DNA of 64,000 bases from Cololabis saira. Taxonomy: Eukaryota; Chordata; Actinopteri; Beloniformes; Belonidae. Below, piece by piece: positions 47,436-60,082 of this stretch. The notes beneath the pieces are model-generated. The model saw only the letters and a list, made by a program, of their open reading frames with translations. It was not told the DNA's origin and did not search any database. Where the stretch lies: contig NC_084609.1 in the NCBI RefSeq assembly GCF_033807715.1, forward strand, positions 33,723,350-33,787,349, in the 5' to 3' direction. Position 1 is the first letter of the stretch. Every line of letters starts with the position of its first letter. The position numbers and the translations under genes are program-made.

Positions 47436-48592
47436 AATTAGAGCAGACCTGGAATAAATGGCAGCAAGATCTTTAATTCATCATCATTCATCAGCTGTTT
47501 CGTCTGGAAGCTGTAGCTTAATCCTCAGCCACATTTTCCTGGAGGCAACATCGTCACATTGAACATGGAAGTGAAGCCGACAGGATGAAAGAGACAGTGA
47601 TTGAATGTAGGAGAGCGAAAGATAGGAGACAGACCACCTACAAGAGTGCTTACTGGTGCACTATATCAGTCTCTGTCACCACTACTGTGTTGGGTTTTTA
47701 GATCCATGTGGGAAATGCATTATGTTTGGTAAGGACATTGTGAAGTGTTTCGATTTGCTGGTGTTGGCAGATGAAATGTGTGTTTTGGATGCGGGGCTCA
47801 GTAGGTGGTGTCTGTCTCTGTTTAGTGTCTGCCTGTACAATTAAGTGCGTACACATTTGTGTGTTGTGAGTCGATGCAGCCGTTTGTGGGTGGTGAATTA
47901 AATGCAGTGAGTGAGTATTAACTTCAAGGTGGGATGGCAGAAGTCAATCTGCATTCTCTGTCACTACCTTGGTAAGCTTACACACCTCTTCTTCTTATAA
48001 CATATTACTTTTCTTCTCTCCCATTCAGTCTTCTCTCCTCCTCTCCTTTTTACTTGCAAATACACATAAAAAAATCTAAATTGATCCAAACTAAGTCTTA
48101 AACTTTTCTGTCTTAGAACATCTGTGTTGTTGTTTGCAAAGCTTCACTCTTAATTATGAATTTCTGTTAAATGCACACACAGATAGAAGGGCTCTGTCAG
48201 GCCACATTATCGATCAGGGCATGTTATTTACCTTGGATGTGCTTAGGGAGAATAATTCCAGTTTAATGTGGTGGACCTTTTTTCCTTTATTTTATTTTTT
48301 GGACCACTGTCTGATATGGCCGAAATATAAGCGGTTAGAAAATGAGAGAGACTGTAAACAAATAAATAAAACATTTAGATAGGTTATCTAATCACAAGCA
48401 CATCTAAAATGCTTAACTAACTTCCTAAATGCATAGAAGGGTTATGTAAATATAGCTAGTTTAAAGTAACTTTGTTAGTCCGTGGTAAATTTTACAAATT
48501 TTACAAAAACACTCACAAATTTAGTGTGTACTTTATAAGTATTTAGATATTTTTATGTGTGTACATTTGCGAAATCCAATAAACAAAGAAAA
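47436..48592. other. Intron, no gene seen
   Basis: Mostly single-copy. The short open frames at 47656 and 48134 lack homology that I recognise and splice support. Confidence 0.5.
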
Positions 48593-49282
48593 AAACAGAA
48601 AATAGGGACTATCAAATATTGACCAATCAGAAGAAGGGGCGGCGCTAATTCATGCCAATGAAGGTCAAGTACACAAAACCGAGTCCGATGACACCACCCA
48701 CATGTCTTTATCACAACCCGTTCAAAAGTTATGGCAGAAAGTAGGAACTATCAGATATCAACCCATCAGATGAAGGGGCGGGGCAAATCTGCACCAATTA
48801 TGTTCAAGGACTCAAAACCGAGTCCGATGACACCACCCATGAGTCTTTATATCAAACCATTCAAAAGTTATGCCAGAAAATAGGGACTATCATGTATTGA
48901 CCAATCAGATGAAGGGGCGGGGCTAATTCAGGCCAATGAAGGTCAAGTACTCAAAACCGAGTCCGATGACACCACCCACGACTCTGTATGTCAAACCATT
49001 CAAAAGTTATGGCAGAAAGTAGGAACTATCAAATATCAACCAATCAGATGAAGGGGGGGGCGCGCTTTTTGGCGTCTAGCGTCGCCACGGTAACGCTTTT
49101 GACTTAGAAAAGTAATGCCCATCGTTTCAGGATCGAGAAGCACATTTTGATGTATAACACATCTGGGTGCACGTTACGGTTCGGGCCGCATTATCGGCCC
49201 AAGAAATGGCATAAATTGCTCCAAAATGACACGATTAATTCAAAATGGCCGACTTCCTGTTCGGTTTCGGCCATGGTGCCAA

Positions 49283-49824
49283 AAGCCCTTTTCGACTAGT
49301 ACCTACTCTGCACGCTTCTACTCGCCACGCCCCCGTCTTGCGCTTCTCCACTACGGGCCGAGGCGGGTGGAGCCGCGCCAAGCAGATACTTTTTCTGTAC
49401 CTATTCTGCCGAGGTTCTGAGCGTGCTGAGTCGGCACTATATCTGACGTCACCACCCTCCACGCCACTGATTTATACAGGGCAAACGTCTGTTTGGTGAT
49501 CCAACTCTGAGGTGCAGATGTTCATAAACCTGGTGCTGACAAGAGAATTAAAAAGGGTTGTAAACGGGTGATAAGGAATGATCAGATCCACCAGGCGCTC
49601 TGTTTCTTCTCAGCCGCTCGCGGCTCCAGCTGATTTCTCATCAGCGCCGACACAAACAAAGCAGTTGCACAATCGAGTACTTCACAGCAGCTTCACCCCA
49701 ACCCGCCCACTTCTCACCTGGCTGTGGAAAAACAAACGAGGACAAAGCGGGTGGAGGCGGTACGAGGCGTGACGAGGCGTCCCGAGTCAGGGCGTGCTGA
49801 GTACGTACTAGTGGATAAGCGCCA
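49283..49824. mobile_element. PIF/Harbinger-type MITE
   Basis: caa on both sides (49280-49282, 49825-49827); removing it restores 'ggtgccaagagact', the sequence in the other copies. Imperfect inverted ends AAGCCCTTTTCGACTAGTAC and, in reverse, TGGCGCTTATCCACTAGTAC. 542 bp, non-coding. Confidence 0.85.
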
Positions 49825-50118
49825 CAAGAGACTTTTCTTTAAGTTGCGACATGATACAGGTGTGTACCGATTTTCGTGCATGTACGTCAAACCGTATTGT
49901 GGGGCTTGAGGCACAAAGTTTTCTAGGGGGCGCTGTTGAGCCATTAGGCCACGCCCATTAATGCAAACCACTAAATATCACATTTATTGGCCTGGCTTGC
50001 ATGCAAAATTTGGTGACTTTTGGGGCACGTTTAGGGGGAAAAAAGGCCCTCCTTTCGTAGGAAAAATAAAAATAAAAAAAAAAACGAGAAAAAGAAAATT
50101 CCTACTGATACAATAGGG

Positions 50119-51184
50119 AACAAGTCTGATTTACTGGTCCTGTTCATAAGTTTGATGGACAGGATTTCTAGGCGCAGCCAGGGGCCGGAGGGGATCCGGT
50201 TTGGGAACCTCAGGATTTCGTCTCTGCTTTTTGCGGATGACGTTGTCCTGTTGGCTTCATCGGACCGGGACCTTCAGCATGTCCTGGGGCGGTTTGCGGC
50301 CGAGTGTGACGCGGCAGGGATGAGAATCAGCACCTCCAAATCCGAGGCCATGGTTCTCCACCGGGAAAGGGTGGCGTGCCTTCTCCAGGTGGGTGGTGAA
50401 GTCTTGCCTCAGGTGGAGGATTTCAAGTATCTCGGGATCTTGTTCACGAGTGAAGGAATGATGGAGCGGGAGATTGACAGACGGATCGGGGCAGCGTCCG
50501 CAGTTATGCGGTCGGTGTACTGGACCGTCGTGGTGAAGAAGGAGCTGAGTCGAGTCTATTTACCGGTCAATCTACGCACCTACCCTCACCTATGGTCATG
50601 AACTTTGGGTAGTGACCGAAAGGACAAGATCGCGGATACAAGCGGCCGAGATGAGTTTCCTCCGCAGGGTGGCTGGACGCTCCCTTAGAGATGAGTTTCC
50701 TCCGCAGGGTAGCTGGACGCTCCCTTAGAGATGAGTTTCCTCCGCAGGGTGGCTGGACGCTCCCTTAGAGATAGGGTGAGGAGTTCGGTCACCCGGGAGG
50801 AGCTCGGAGTCGAGCCGCTGCTCCTTCACATTGAGAGGAGTCAGCTGAGGTGGCTTGGGCATCTGTACAGGATGCCTCCTGGACGCCTCCCTAGGGAGGT
50901 GTTCCAGGCATGTCCCTCCTCCCTAGGGAGGTGTTACAGGCATGTCCCTCCTCCCTAGGGAGGTGTTCCAGGCATGTCCCACTGGGAGGAGACCCCGGGG
51001 AAGACCCAGGACACGCTGGAGAGACTATGTCTCTCGGCTGGCCTGGGAACGCCTTGGACTCCCCCCGGAGGAGCTGGAGGAAGTGTCTGGGGTGAGGGAA
51101 GTCTGGGCATCCCTGCTGAAGCTGCTGCCTCCGCGACCCGGGAACGGATAAGCGGCGGACGATGGATGGATGGATGGATGGATG
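50119..51184 (+). mobile_element. RTE/Rex3-like LINE, 5'-truncated, plus strand
   Basis: Perfect 12-bp duplication gatacaataggg (50107-50118, 51185-51196). Encodes MDRISRRSQGPEGIRFG, LLFADDVVLLASSDRDLQHV, VEDFKYLGILFTSEGMMERE; a deletion near 50550 removes RKAKLSI; then YGHELWVVTERTRSRIQAAE and GRRPRGRPRTRWRDYVSRLA. Arrays: 42 bp x3 (50652-50777), 32 bp x3 (50887-50980). Ends in GATG repeats. Confidence 0.94.
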
Positions 51185-51222
51185 GATACAATAGGGCCTT
51201 CGCACTGTAGTGTTCGGGCCCT

Positions 51223-53165
51223 AATAACCATCTTTCTTTCTGCTGAACTTGGAACTGCAAACTCTAGTCCTCTTCCTTCTCAACACTCAGTTATCAGTTA
51301 TCCTAACACAGTTCCACATGTTACATAAGAGACATAATGACTTAGTAGTTTCTGCCCAGGAGAAATTCACAGAAGATACCTTACAATATGGATGAGTTTG
51401 ATTTGGATTGTTTTTCCAAAGGGAACATGAGACTAACTTTGTAGATAGATTGATGAACAAATCAGTACCTACAGTTTCCTCCACAAAATTCTTGTTACCT
51501 TAGCAGTGTATTTTATTTTTAAAATTTTTTGTTCTCAAATAACTATTTTTTCCTGAGGAAAAAAAAATGACTCTAAAACCAGCCCTGCATGTGCTTTCAC
51601 CAGCTTCCTTAATACCTTAATTTAAATTTCTTTAAGATGTAACATTTATCGGTTTAGGTCATCAGATGTTTATGGTTTTAAGTGTTTTTCTGTATTTCAT
51701 GTTTTGACTGTTTGTCTTTTATATTGGTATGATGTTACTTATGTTATTTGACTGAGCTTCTATGTTTGCTGTGAAACAGTTTGCTCCTTTGGGATACATG
51801 AAACTAGCATTTTTGGCAGTGCACTGCTTTACAGCACAGTTTTAGGAAAAATAGAAAGAGTACTAAACTATCTTTCTATTACACTTTCGCACAAAAGAAA
51901 ATGGAATCTCTGAAAGTTCAATACAACTGCAGGGGGTTGGTATTTCCATCGATCGCTGTTTTACGAATAAGTGTAGTTCTCATAACTCTCAAAAAAAAAA
52001 ATCTCAATATTGAAGAAAATAGACAAAAAAATCTGTAGTTTTTCATAAATTATTGAGTTTTGGATATTGCTGATGAAAAAACAGTCAGATGACGAAGAAG
52101 TGGATGATCATTCATGATTATTTAGAGGTAAAGCCCTTATGTAATTATAATGATTAAGTAGTGTTACAGGACAAATACATTGTATTGATAAGGTCAAAAC
52201 CAGCTGGAAAATAGATGTTGATGACTTTAGATTGACCGGCTACGTCACATCCAGCACTGCTAGAGACGTGGAATAAGTGGATAATCAAATGGTGCGTGTG
52301 TGTTCACGTGTTAGTGTTTACATAGAGAGACTGATTCACTCATACATGTATTATTGAGAAGCATTTCTTTTTTATTATTTTGAAGAGAAAACTTGGTACG
52401 GTTTCAAAGAGCTTTCTGTTAAGATTCCAACCACCCGCCACCACCCTATTCTCCTCTTTTTGTCTGTCTTTTGTTACCAAAGCAACTAAATCGTCAAGCC
52501 TTATTGAATGGTGAAATTATCTTTCTCTGTTTGATTTGGTCTTTGTAGAGATGCATAACAAGAAATTGCATTGTTAAATGTCTTACTTTTCTTTTAAATT
52601 CCCTTGCTGTCTATCCTTTGTTAGTTACATACCTGTCTTTATCTAGCTCTTACTCATGTATTATGTATAGGCCCCTCCCTTTCCTAAAACATTCTGTCAT
52701 GGTTTAGTGATGATGAGTTAATTGATTCTCTTTCTATCTGCTACCTTGTACAACAGGTAACCCCAGCCGAAAAAAAATGCTGCATCCTTGAATCATTTGT
52801 CATACTCACACCTCAGTAGAGAACAGTACGAGAATGTATGAATTATGAAATACTTTCTGCATATCTTGCTGACATTTTTGATACAAACTAATTGTGATGG
52901 GATAGTTTATATTGAAGTGTTGTTCTGAATGCTTATACATGAGACTTTTTCTTGTCATCAGAGGAAGTAGGAAAAATGTATTTAAATCCCAGTAGAATTC
53001 ATTTTTCAAACCTTGGTGGACCCTGATGGGAATTGTAACTGCAGTACATCTACAGTATGGAAACCTGATTTCAGCCAGGTTGTTAACACAGCAGCACCAT
53101 GTTTCTCTTTTATTTTGTTCACTACAATCCTGCGTCACTAAAGGCAGAGCATGTTCAAACACAAA
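51223..53165. other. Intron, no gene or clear repeat
   Basis: AT-rich, apparently single-copy for almost 2 kb, the longest such stretch in this intron. No exon or RNA gene recognised. Confidence 0.55.
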
Positions 53166-53758
53166 GGCCCAATCTCGATACTCCCCCTACTTTTCTTCAC
53201 CCGCCCTTCTTTTCTTCACTCGCCCTTCTTTTCTTCCCTACCCCCTAAAAAAGAAGGGGGAGATTTTAGGGCACTTGATATCTAGGGCACTTGGCCCAGG
53301 TGCCTGTCCCAATTCTCCTACTCCCCCTCGTTTTCATCCCTACCCTGATCAGGAAGCTGAGAGCCAAAAGCTGTTTTAATTTCAGCTGTAGCGCTGTTAA
53401 TATGCCACTTTATTAAGTTTTAATATTTTTTCAGGCGTAAAAGTAACCTTTAAGATCCCCAACCTGGGCTCAGTTTATCCAAATAACTCGACTCGACGTT
53501 TTCGGAGATGAGAAGAGCCGCCGGCTTCCGGCTTCCGGGTTCTCGGGCTCACAGCCCGAAAACAGACGTGATCGCTGGGTCGACCCACGCCGTCAGCCCC
53601 GGGAGAGAAACCTGCAGCTCTGTTCAGAATTACGCTGGCTGAAATAAATCATTTAGGAAGATGTTGGTTTAATAGATGAAATCTAACAGTTGTAGCTACG
53701 CCTGTTAAGAAATTTGCTCCGAAAATTTTGAGATTTCTGCCTGCCCGCTCCGGAGCTG

Positions 53759-53876
53759 ATTTATGGGTCTGCGTTATATCGACGCAGAGCCTACGGTGTA
53801 GGGTACGGCGTACAGTGCGCGACGCCTCGTAACCTACGCCGTAGGCCCTACGTCGATTTAACGCGGAACCATAAAA
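53759..53876. repeat. Foldback (palindromic) repeat
   Basis: Arms 'atcgacgcagagcctacgg' and 'cctacgtcgatttaacgcgg' with complementary flanks fold over almost the whole length. A second copy lies at 62485-62580. Confidence 0.85.
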
Positions 53877-54106
53877 CAGCTCCGCTATCTTCACTTCAGC
53901 TTTATCTGAAAGTGTGTAAATTACCCATATAACAGCTTTGTGGTTTCTGAAAACTATTATATCAGAAACATCCAAAACAAATCTGACGAGTCACAGGATT
54001 ATTTCTCTCTATTTCCCACAAAAAAATGCTTGTTCCCTCGGTCACAATCTGAGACGAGTCTGCAAATGATGTTTGCCCTCGGTCGGCGAGTCAAATCGAC
54101 GCAGAG

Positions 54107-54211
54107 CCTACGGCGTAGCTTACGTAGCCTACGGCGTAGCTTACGTAGCCTATGGCGTAGCTTACGTAGCCTACGGCGTAGGTTACGTAGCCTACGGCGT
54201 AACCTAACAGC
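54107..54211 (+). repeat. 21-bp tandem, five copies
   Basis: Unit cctacggcgtagcttacgta plus g; starts at 54107, 54128, 54149, 54170 and 54191. The unit is itself partly palindromic and derives from the arm of the foldback at 53759-53876. Confidence 0.93.
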
Positions 54212-54643
54212 CTTTATTCCAGCGCAATCTTCGTGAACAACGGACAAAAAAGGGATTATGTACATTCACTGAGTGAATATTATGAAAGTAAAATATATAT
54301 TTCTCGCTAGAAATGTAATCAAAACGCATTTTTATGCAGAAACTAACTCAAAATATTGATTTTATTCACAAAAAAAATAAGAAAATGTCCGCCATGTTGT
54401 TTTTTTTGGATTCAGTCCGCAAATGACGACGAAAAGCATTCTGGGAAATTTTTATACCCCCTCGCTCGCGAAGTCAGCATGTGAAATCCCTCGATGTGAA
54501 GGGGCTATTTTCAGCCCCTAGCCCTCATTATGCCCACTCCGACTAGGTGAAAAGAGGAATTTGGACACCACTACCTTCACAGGAACGCAAAATGTAGGGG
54601 TAGTGAAGAAAACGAGGGCGAGGGGGAGTATTGGGACAGGGCT

Positions 54644-56368
54644 TAAGTATCCTGGGTAAACTATCCTTGACTCTTTGGTCAAGAAACAGACAATACTTAA
54701 GTGCCAACCTAGGATCTGATGTTCATTGTTGTGCCAAAAAGGGGATGCTGGTTCAGTCATTGAAGAATTATTAATAATTGTCTTACAATAGTTATTAATA
54801 ATATGACTTATCAAAATGAATCAATCAAAACGGGGCGCCACCTGACTTTATCAGGAAAATAATAACTATCAGCAAAATCCTTCTCAAGGTAATGAATCAC
54901 ATTCATGTTGAAGTCTTATAAAATTGTGAAACAACACTTGGGATAAATTCCGATGCCTAAACTACACATAAACAACAACTAACTAAACATTAAACACAAA
55001 CTTCAGATTATATACGTGTGTGTGTGTGTGTGTGTGTTCATACACGTGAAAAGAAATGGAAGGCTGACAAAGTCAACGTGGTGAGACTCGCGTGATTCAA
55101 AATGGTGGACGAGATTTCGTCTCATCCAGTGAAAAACAAACTTGGAGGCTTTATGGACAAGATAAGAGTGTGTGTGGGGGGGTTAGTAGGAGAGAATGAG
55201 AGGAATAGAGAAGAAAGTAAAACCCAAGACACTAGAATAACTTCTCAATACCAGAAAACCAAGTTCTTCTGATGTTTCCCACACAGAGACCAATGTGAAA
55301 CTAACTTCACACGTGCGCTCTGGTCATTCAACTGGGAAATGAGGAAGGGCTTTGTTTTCTGTTGTGGAGGAACATGTCATCAAGATACAGCAATGTGGAT
55401 GCAACAGTAGACAAACAATAAAATAAATAAAACACACACAGTGTGACGGGATCAGCGGTCCGGCTCACCTAAAACTAAACTTGTTAAATGTGTAACTAAG
55501 TTTCTCTGCCCAGACACAAAACAGCCTCTTACGTGGATCTTTGTAGTTGAAGAAAAGGGTGGTTTGGTCTGGCCGGTCAGCGTTCCTTGGTGAGCTGGGT
55601 GGTTAGTTACGATCAGTGGTGATCCTGATAAAGAGCAGCTCTCTCTCTCCTGCTCTCCTCATCTCAGTGTGGATGAGGGGATGCAGCATGGGCCCAGCAG
55701 CTGGGCCTCCTTCAGCTGCAGGTCGGTCCGAAGGCGTTCACGTCATCAAGGCATGCAAGGGTCCCTCGTTCGGCTCATCTGGGGCTCGGAATGTTTGCTT
55801 GTCACTCGTTGCAGCGCTCCAGACTATGGTTGCCATTTTAAGGCAACCAGACGCTTTTTCAGTCACGATCATGGAGAAGGACGACCCATAGCTAGTAGCT
55901 CTTCAGCTTCATAGGAGCTGTTGCCTTCTTCATAGCTCACAGAGTACAGTGGACAGGTCTGAGGGAGAAGAGATCTTGGGAGAAAGAGAAGGAGGAAAGA
56001 GAGTGAGAAAGGGGGGATCCTGCTCTTTATAGCTGGGCCAGGCTGATGGATATAGTCAGCAGCTGAGTCCCATCATTGATTTACATTATTAGCTTGCTGC
56101 TAATTCTCTTCTCGTTATCTGACGTACTGGAGTTTTTTTATGCTTTGATTTTACATGTCCCTTTGATACAACTTTGTGTCAGACATGGTCTCCCTCCACA
56201 TCTCATCATAAACACAGTACATGACTTCCCATGCTCAGTGGACAATCATGTTAAAAAGAGGTGGAAAACTCAGTAAGCAATAACCTTTGTTGCAAGTTGT
56301 TTTTTTATAGTCTTTCCTTCCTCACATTTAAATAGTTATAATTTTATTAAATACAAATTTGAACTGAG
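54644..56368. other. Intron with possible retroelement remnant
   Basis: On the minus strand near 54830-54842 lies TGGCGCCCCG, which resembles a primer binding site; near 56032 'agctataaagagcagg' resembles a TATA box followed by a pyrimidine-rich leader. I could not find LTR ends or duplications, so this is only a suggestion. A short TG run lies at 55017-55037. Confidence 0.25.
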
Positions 56369-56500
56369 CCCTGTGATGGACTGGTGACCTGTCCAAGGGT
56401 GTAACCCCTGCCTCTCGCCTGTAATGAGCTGGGATCGGCTCCAGCAGACCCCCGTCACCCTGGACAGGATAAAACGAGTATAGAAAATGGATGGATGGGC
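56369..56500 (+). mobile_element. SINE-type tail with GATG end
   Basis: 'gccctgtgatggactggtga', 'ctgcctctcgcctg', 'gggatcggctccagcagacc' and a short ATGGATGG end, the same tail family as at 13315-13390 and split at 20240-20885. 56501-57943 holds no recognised gene. Confidence 0.75.
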
Positions 56501-57943
56501 AAACTTTAACTGCATAACAGCTGATACCAAGGACAAGAAAGTCAGCAGTGCTCTAGAGGGATCAGGGTGCAGAAATATGACTTTGACTTGCGATAGGATT
56601 TTTCCGCAAGCACTTTTGTGTAAGTGCAGTTTCTCAAATATGTTTGTAGTTTTTTTTTTTTTTGTGTGTCTAAATATAACAAAACATAAGCCCATCTTCC
56701 AAACAGACTGGAGCTGCATCGAGGACAGGGGCTGCCCAAACTCCGGAGATGGGCACTCTTGACAGTTTTATGCCTCTTTCAAACTCTAGAATTTGTTGGC
56801 CTGCCAAATCTTTTTTGTTTTTTTTTATTAATGTATTTTGCTGTCTCTTTGCTCTCCCTCCTTCTTTATCCACACTCTTTCTTCCATCGAGCTGTGATTG
56901 CCTGTTATGACAGAGCTGTCGCCAGGCTGTCAGCCTCCTGTAAAGCTTGGTTTAATTACTCCTCTTCAGTAACATGACATGTTCATGCACAGATGCATGC
57001 AAACGCATGCACATGTTGGAAAGTCAATCAGAAATGTGCATTCTGACACAGACTGCTGTGCTGAGTAGCATTCTGTACTTTCTGGCAGCAATAATGGAAC
57101 ACAGAATAGTGATTGAACTCTCTGCCAACCACTCTGCCTCATGCAACAGAACCCCAGATGTTTGTTCGTGCTGCCTGGACTAAGCTTTAAAAATACCATT
57201 TAGAACTGTGAAGTTCTAGTTATTGGTGTGTTTGATGAGCTGTTGTCCATGTAAGACCCTGCTGTGCCAGTCTCTGAATATCCAATTAAAGCCATTGAAA
57301 GCGAGTGTATGGGGGACATGAAGGAGTGAGGGTCTAGTAGTGAGAAGATAATGAGGGAAAAAGGGGTAAAGAGGCAGTGGCTATTCATCATACTGTGCTT
57401 GTGTTTAGTATATTCGGTTATAAACTTAATGATCATTATGCAAAAATCCTCCACCTGCCATATACCGAATACATATCTTGAGGATACATTCAGCTGTGTT
57501 TGAATACACAAAAGACAACAGCCTTCTCTGATATGACAGATTTACATTAAAAAGCAGGGAAAATCTCCCCATGCTGAAATGCAAAGCATTCTGGGATGGG
57601 TTACATTTCTCAGTTTTTATTCGTTTTTTTTATCATTCCTTACTTACCACTCCCTTCATTTGTCTTTTCCGGTCCAATATCTCTCTATTTTTTTTTCCTT
57701 TTCCATTTCATGATTTCTGCCTCTTCTATCTTGGTTTATTTTCTTTTTTCTGGTCTCCCTACCACCGTATGTCTTTTTTTCTTTATTTAATTATTTTTTC
57801 TCCCTTTTCCTTTGTATATTTTTTTAATTCTTTAAATGATTTCTCTTGGTTGTCTTCATCATGGTACACTACTATCAAATCTTTTTACTGCCTGTCTGTC
57901 CTATTCTTTATTTTTTCTACCCACTCTCGTATGTGCTTATGTC

Positions 57944-58977
57944 CAGAGGTGTCAAGTAACGAAGTACAAATACTTCGTTACCTTCGTTACCTAGGAGCTT
58001 GAGGCCGGATTGTGGCAAGATTTATGAAAAAAATCTGTATACATTTTAAGTTTTCTAGTAATAATGTCAGATGAAGTGTTCCAAACCCAAAAGAATGAGC
58101 CCTCTAGTGTATCTCTCCGTTGCCTTGAACAGGCTGTGTGCTGCAAAATGTGCTGCAATTCGGTCCCGAATTTCCCGCGCTGGGCTGCGGATGTGACGTC
58201 ACATGACGCTGCATGCACGTTCTCCCCGTTCTCCCGTGCCGGCTTCACTGTTGGCTGCAGTACCCCCAACGGCCGTCGTGGTGAAGGGTGGCGCTAGAGA
58301 GTCTCATTTCTTAAAAGGAGCCTCAAGCTCCTTTAAGTAGAAATTTTGGTTATCTATACTTCACTGGAGTAATTATTTTTCAGACGACTTTGTACTTTTA
58401 CTCCTTACATTTTCACACAATTTTCTGTACTTTTTACTCCTTACATTTTAAAAACAGCCTTGTTACTCTATTTCATTTGGGCCTTTAAATAAAAACTATC
58501 CAGTTAAATTGCTCCATCCGGATAGAGTGAATTTGGTTGTGGTTGTTTCAGATGTTCTTGTCCAGTTTTGTTCTTACATCCGTTCCCTCAGATTCCTGCA
58601 ACTAAACTTGGATGTACATTCCAATAAAGGTTAGGATAAATGATAACATGCCTCTGAAGTTTGACTTTTTGCACCATTACAATACTTATAGGCAACTAGT
58701 CATCATATCTCCTGCTCTCTGAAACACATGTTAATGCTCAATAGTACACATATATGGTTCTTTAATATATTTGCATTATACTAAGATGCATTCATTTTCA
58801 ATGGCTTTTTCCCCCCTTACATTACTTTTACTTTTATACTTTAAGTAGTTTTGAAACCAGTACTTTTATACTTTTACTTGAGTAAAAAACTTGAGTTGAT
58901 ACTAATAGGAGTATTTTTAAACTCTAGTATCTATACTTCTACCTGAGTAATGAATGTGAATACTGAAGACACCTCTG
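57944..58977. mobile_element. hAT-type MITE, 1.03 kb
   Basis: CAGAGGTGTCAAGTAACGAA at the left, GACACCTCTG at the right, perfect 8-bp duplication cttatgtc (57936-57943, 58978-58985). Subterminal 'tacaaatacttcgttac' and 'tacttttacttgagtaa' motifs. Its right end is 88 bp from the mpped1 exon at 59066. Confidence 0.94.
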
Positions 58978-59065
58978 CTTATGTCATTATCGCCTTTAAT
59001 CATACTTGTCCTTTCTCTTTCTCTACTTTTTATCTTTCCTCTTCCTACCTCTTACCCTCCACCAG

Positions 59066-59291
59066 GTACCCTCAACTATGATATCAAAATAGTTATTGCC
59101 GGAAACCATGAGTTGACCTTTGACCAGGAGTTTATGGCAGACCTCATCAAGCAGGACTTCTACTACTTTCCTTCTGCCTCCAAACTGAAGCCAGAAAGTT
59201 ATGAGAATGTGCAGTCGCTGCTCACCAACTGCATCTACTTGCAGGACTCTGAGGTCACGGTTCGAGGTTTCAGGATCTACGGCTCTCCCTG
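59066..59291 (+). CDS. mpped1: MPPED1, third coding exon (GNHE motif)
   Basis: Acceptor CCACCAG, donor CTG|GTGAGT. Encodes TLNYDIKIVIAGNHELTFDQ, EFMADLIKQDFYYFPSASKL and KPESYENVQSLLTNCIYLQD, then SEVTVRGFRIYGSPW. GNHE supplies the Asn and His of the metallophosphoesterase core. 226 bp; ends within the Trp codon. The remaining exons (the rest of the catalytic domain with its later histidines) must lie beyond 64000. No stops or frameshifts. Confidence 0.96.
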
Positions 59292-60082
59292 GTGAGTAAG
59301 CCGTTATAGTACAATTCATATTGTGTAGAAAAGAAGTTGATAGTTGATACTCTTTTTGTAAATTATTTTCACCAGCTCTTGTAATATAAACATTGTTATG
59401 ATTAGTCATTTTAAATTCCACATAAATGGCCCCAAGTCACAGCAAGAAACACTATTACGCTAGTGTCATGTGGCACAAGTGGTTTGGTGACTTTGAACAG
59501 CCAGTAATATTTAAAAGCCTACAAATACCCACAGAAATATAGTGATTTGATACAGTATTAGATCAGATTACATTGTCCTTTATTTCTCACTCAATGGGGA
59601 AATTCGCTTTGTGCAGCAGCAGTACACTCAACACACACATGCAGCAAGAGGGTAACAAAAGTAAAAAAATATATAATTACAAAATATAAACAGTATATAC
59701 ATTGGAATGAAAAATAAAAAGTAGTGCAATATGATAAAGAAAGACAAACAGTGCAAGTTGATGCTCATATGTCACATATATACACACTATGTTATATGTA
59801 CCTATTTTAGGTAATGTAATCCTATTTTAGGTAATGCAATCCTATTTTAGGTAATGTAATGCTCATAAATACTTAGGTTTTCTAATGCCCACACAAATAT
59901 AAGTGCAAAGGTTTGCACTTATATTTGCCATTTTGAGTTCAAAAGTACGTACACAGTGTACATAATATCTAGTTTCAAATCTTTATTTGTTGAGCCAGCG
60001 TCCAGACACAATGACATACACTCCAGTACAGCCCATCAGGAAAAAACCAAATGAACAGCATAGAGCATGGGTAGACAGTAGG
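59292..60082. other. Intron, simple repeats only
   Basis: 'ctattttaggtaatg' occurs three times at 59802-59860, a short tandem. No gene. Confidence 0.6.

Larger units (their letters stand above)
48593..51222 (-). repeat. AGGGCCCGAGC composite repeat, copy D, interrupted
   Basis: Minus orientation. Starts with three to four tandem units of about 140 bp ('gatgacaccaccca', 'gttcaaaagttatg', 'gactatca'; 48600-49030), then one body unit and a head. Broken by a MITE (49283-49824) and an RTE LINE (50119-51184). Ends 'tgttcgggccct'. Like copy C it lacks the tail module. Confidence 0.85.
53166..54643. mobile_element. TIR element, probably PIF/Harbinger or hAT MITE
   Basis: Left end GGCCCAATCTCGATACTCCC, right end in reverse AGCCCTGTCCCAATACTCCC. 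The target duplication is not clear (aaa left, taa right). Includes a foldback (53759-53876), a 21-bp tandem and the block 'ggctgaaataaatcatttag' shared with 22104-23584. No transposase. Confidence 0.75.

Noticed and set aside
55616..55914. Two overlapping frames of 80-90 residues in the mpped1 intron
   Set aside because: No domain, no splice support and both frames equally open; a possible retroelement remnant is more likely.
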